Positions 63,484 through 64,000 of a stretch of 64,000 nt of DNA are shown here, one piece after another. The stretch spans positions 23,472 through 87,471 of the forward strand of contig CAJNOL010001004.1 of NCBI GenBank assembly GCA_905250125.1. Reading direction: 5' to 3'. Origin of the DNA: Rotaria sordida (taxonomy: Eukaryota > Rotifera > Eurotatoria > Philodinida > Philodinidae). The number at the start of each line of letters is the position of its first letter. The first letter of the stretch is position 1. A model generated the notes under the pieces. The model saw nothing but the letters and a program-made list of their open reading frames with translations. It was not told the DNA's origin and did no database searches. The translations under genes were made by a program, and so were the position numbers.

Positions 63484-64000
63484 ATGCCAAAAAATAAAGG
63501 AAAAGGTGGTAAAAATCGTCGTCGTGGTAAAAATGAAAATGATAATGTCAAACGTGAATTAATACTTAAAGATGATGGACAATCTTATGCACAAGTCACA
63601 CGCATTTTAGGTAATGGTCATATAGAAGCATTTTGCTTCGATAATACAGGTGGAAAAAAACGATTATGTCATATTCGTGGTAAATTACGTAAAAAAGTAT
63701 GGATTAATCAAGGAGATGTTATTCTTGTTGGACTTCGAGATTATCAAGATGATAAAGCAGATGTTATTATGAAATATCTTTGTAAGAAATTAATTTATAA
63801 AGAGAAAAAAAAACATACATACATATCTTTGTTGTTTTTATAGCTGATGAAGCTCGTGAACTGAAACGTATTCATGAAATTCCTGATAATGTTAATATTA
63901 CTGAAACATCAACGAACAATAATGATGGATTTGAAGATGTTGTTTTCGATGATAGACACAATAGTGATGAATCTAGTGATGAAGAACAACTGCCAAGAAA
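63484..64000 (+). CDS. EIF1A: Eukaryotic translation initiation factor 1A (eIF1A), 3' truncated by the window
   Basis: Exons 63484-63781 and 63844-64000 (cut by the window end) join in phase across a 62 bp intron. The protein opens with the basic tail [19 protein letters not shown], followed by the OB fold: [40 protein letters not shown], and [21 protein letters not shown]. After the intron come the helix [13 protein letters not shown] and the start of the acidic tail ([15 protein letters not shown]). eIF1A binds the 40S A site and governs scanning and start-codon choice. The sequence is highly conserved and nothing is missing up to the cut. The stop codon lies beyond 64000. Confidence 0.96.

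Overview
This 64 kb window is animal nuclear DNA, most likely from a bdelloid rotifer. It is very AT-rich. Genes are cut by many 50-60 bp GT...AG introns. Typical metazoan genes (TEAD, CCT4, membralin, eIF1A, neuropeptide-type GPCRs) sit beside gene kinds known to be expanded or foreign in bdelloids: an ADP-ribosyltransferase with TPR repeats, divergent F-box proteins, a bacterial-type CHAP/glutathionylspermidine-amidase-like enzyme, a U-box/vWA/Hint protein and a decayed bacterial-type BNR gene. Short hairpins built from a TGTGGG-like motif also recur; I recall TGTGGG as a bdelloid telomere repeat. Genus and species cannot be fixed from the sequence alone.

Layout: 1-1424 holds the 3' end of a TEAD (Scalloped-type) transcription factor. 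At 4067-6029 is an intact ART-TPR gene. At 7735-8470 is a broken BNR_4-type pseudogene, followed by a TTAA-flanked piggyBac-type MITE (8999-9720). At 10751-12912 is an F-box/LRR-like gene that looks interrupted. A 10-base N gap lies at 13641-13650. At 14144-14824 (minus) is the CHAP amidase, and at 17462-21272 (minus) a five-exon U-box/vWA/Vint gene. From 21.3 to 28.1 kb the DNA is gene-poor with two foldback elements. A second F-box gene is at 28149-29129. A somatostatin/allatostatin-C-type GPCR spans 30945-35013, with a hAT MITE in its long intron.

At 36827-40270 (minus) is CCT4, with a one-base frameshift near its C-terminus. Just upstream on the same strand is a makorin-like RING/CCCH gene (40712-42324). 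Another repeat-rich gap (42.3-47.6 kb) carries two related foldback elements. Membralin (TMEM259) follows at 47640-51492 in ten exons, then a 1.4 kb non-autonomous hAT element (52244-53665) and a second peptide-type GPCR (54485-57594, minus). From 57.6 to 63.4 kb there are four inverted-repeat elements, including a perfect 252 bp palindrome with Tc1-like ends. The window ends inside eIF1A (63484 to beyond 64000).

The genes are not an operon or pathway; each looks like an independent eukaryotic unit. Exon joins were checked for reading phase by hand. The main theme beyond the genes is the number and variety of small inverted-repeat elements. I did not find a convincing new multi-gene system.
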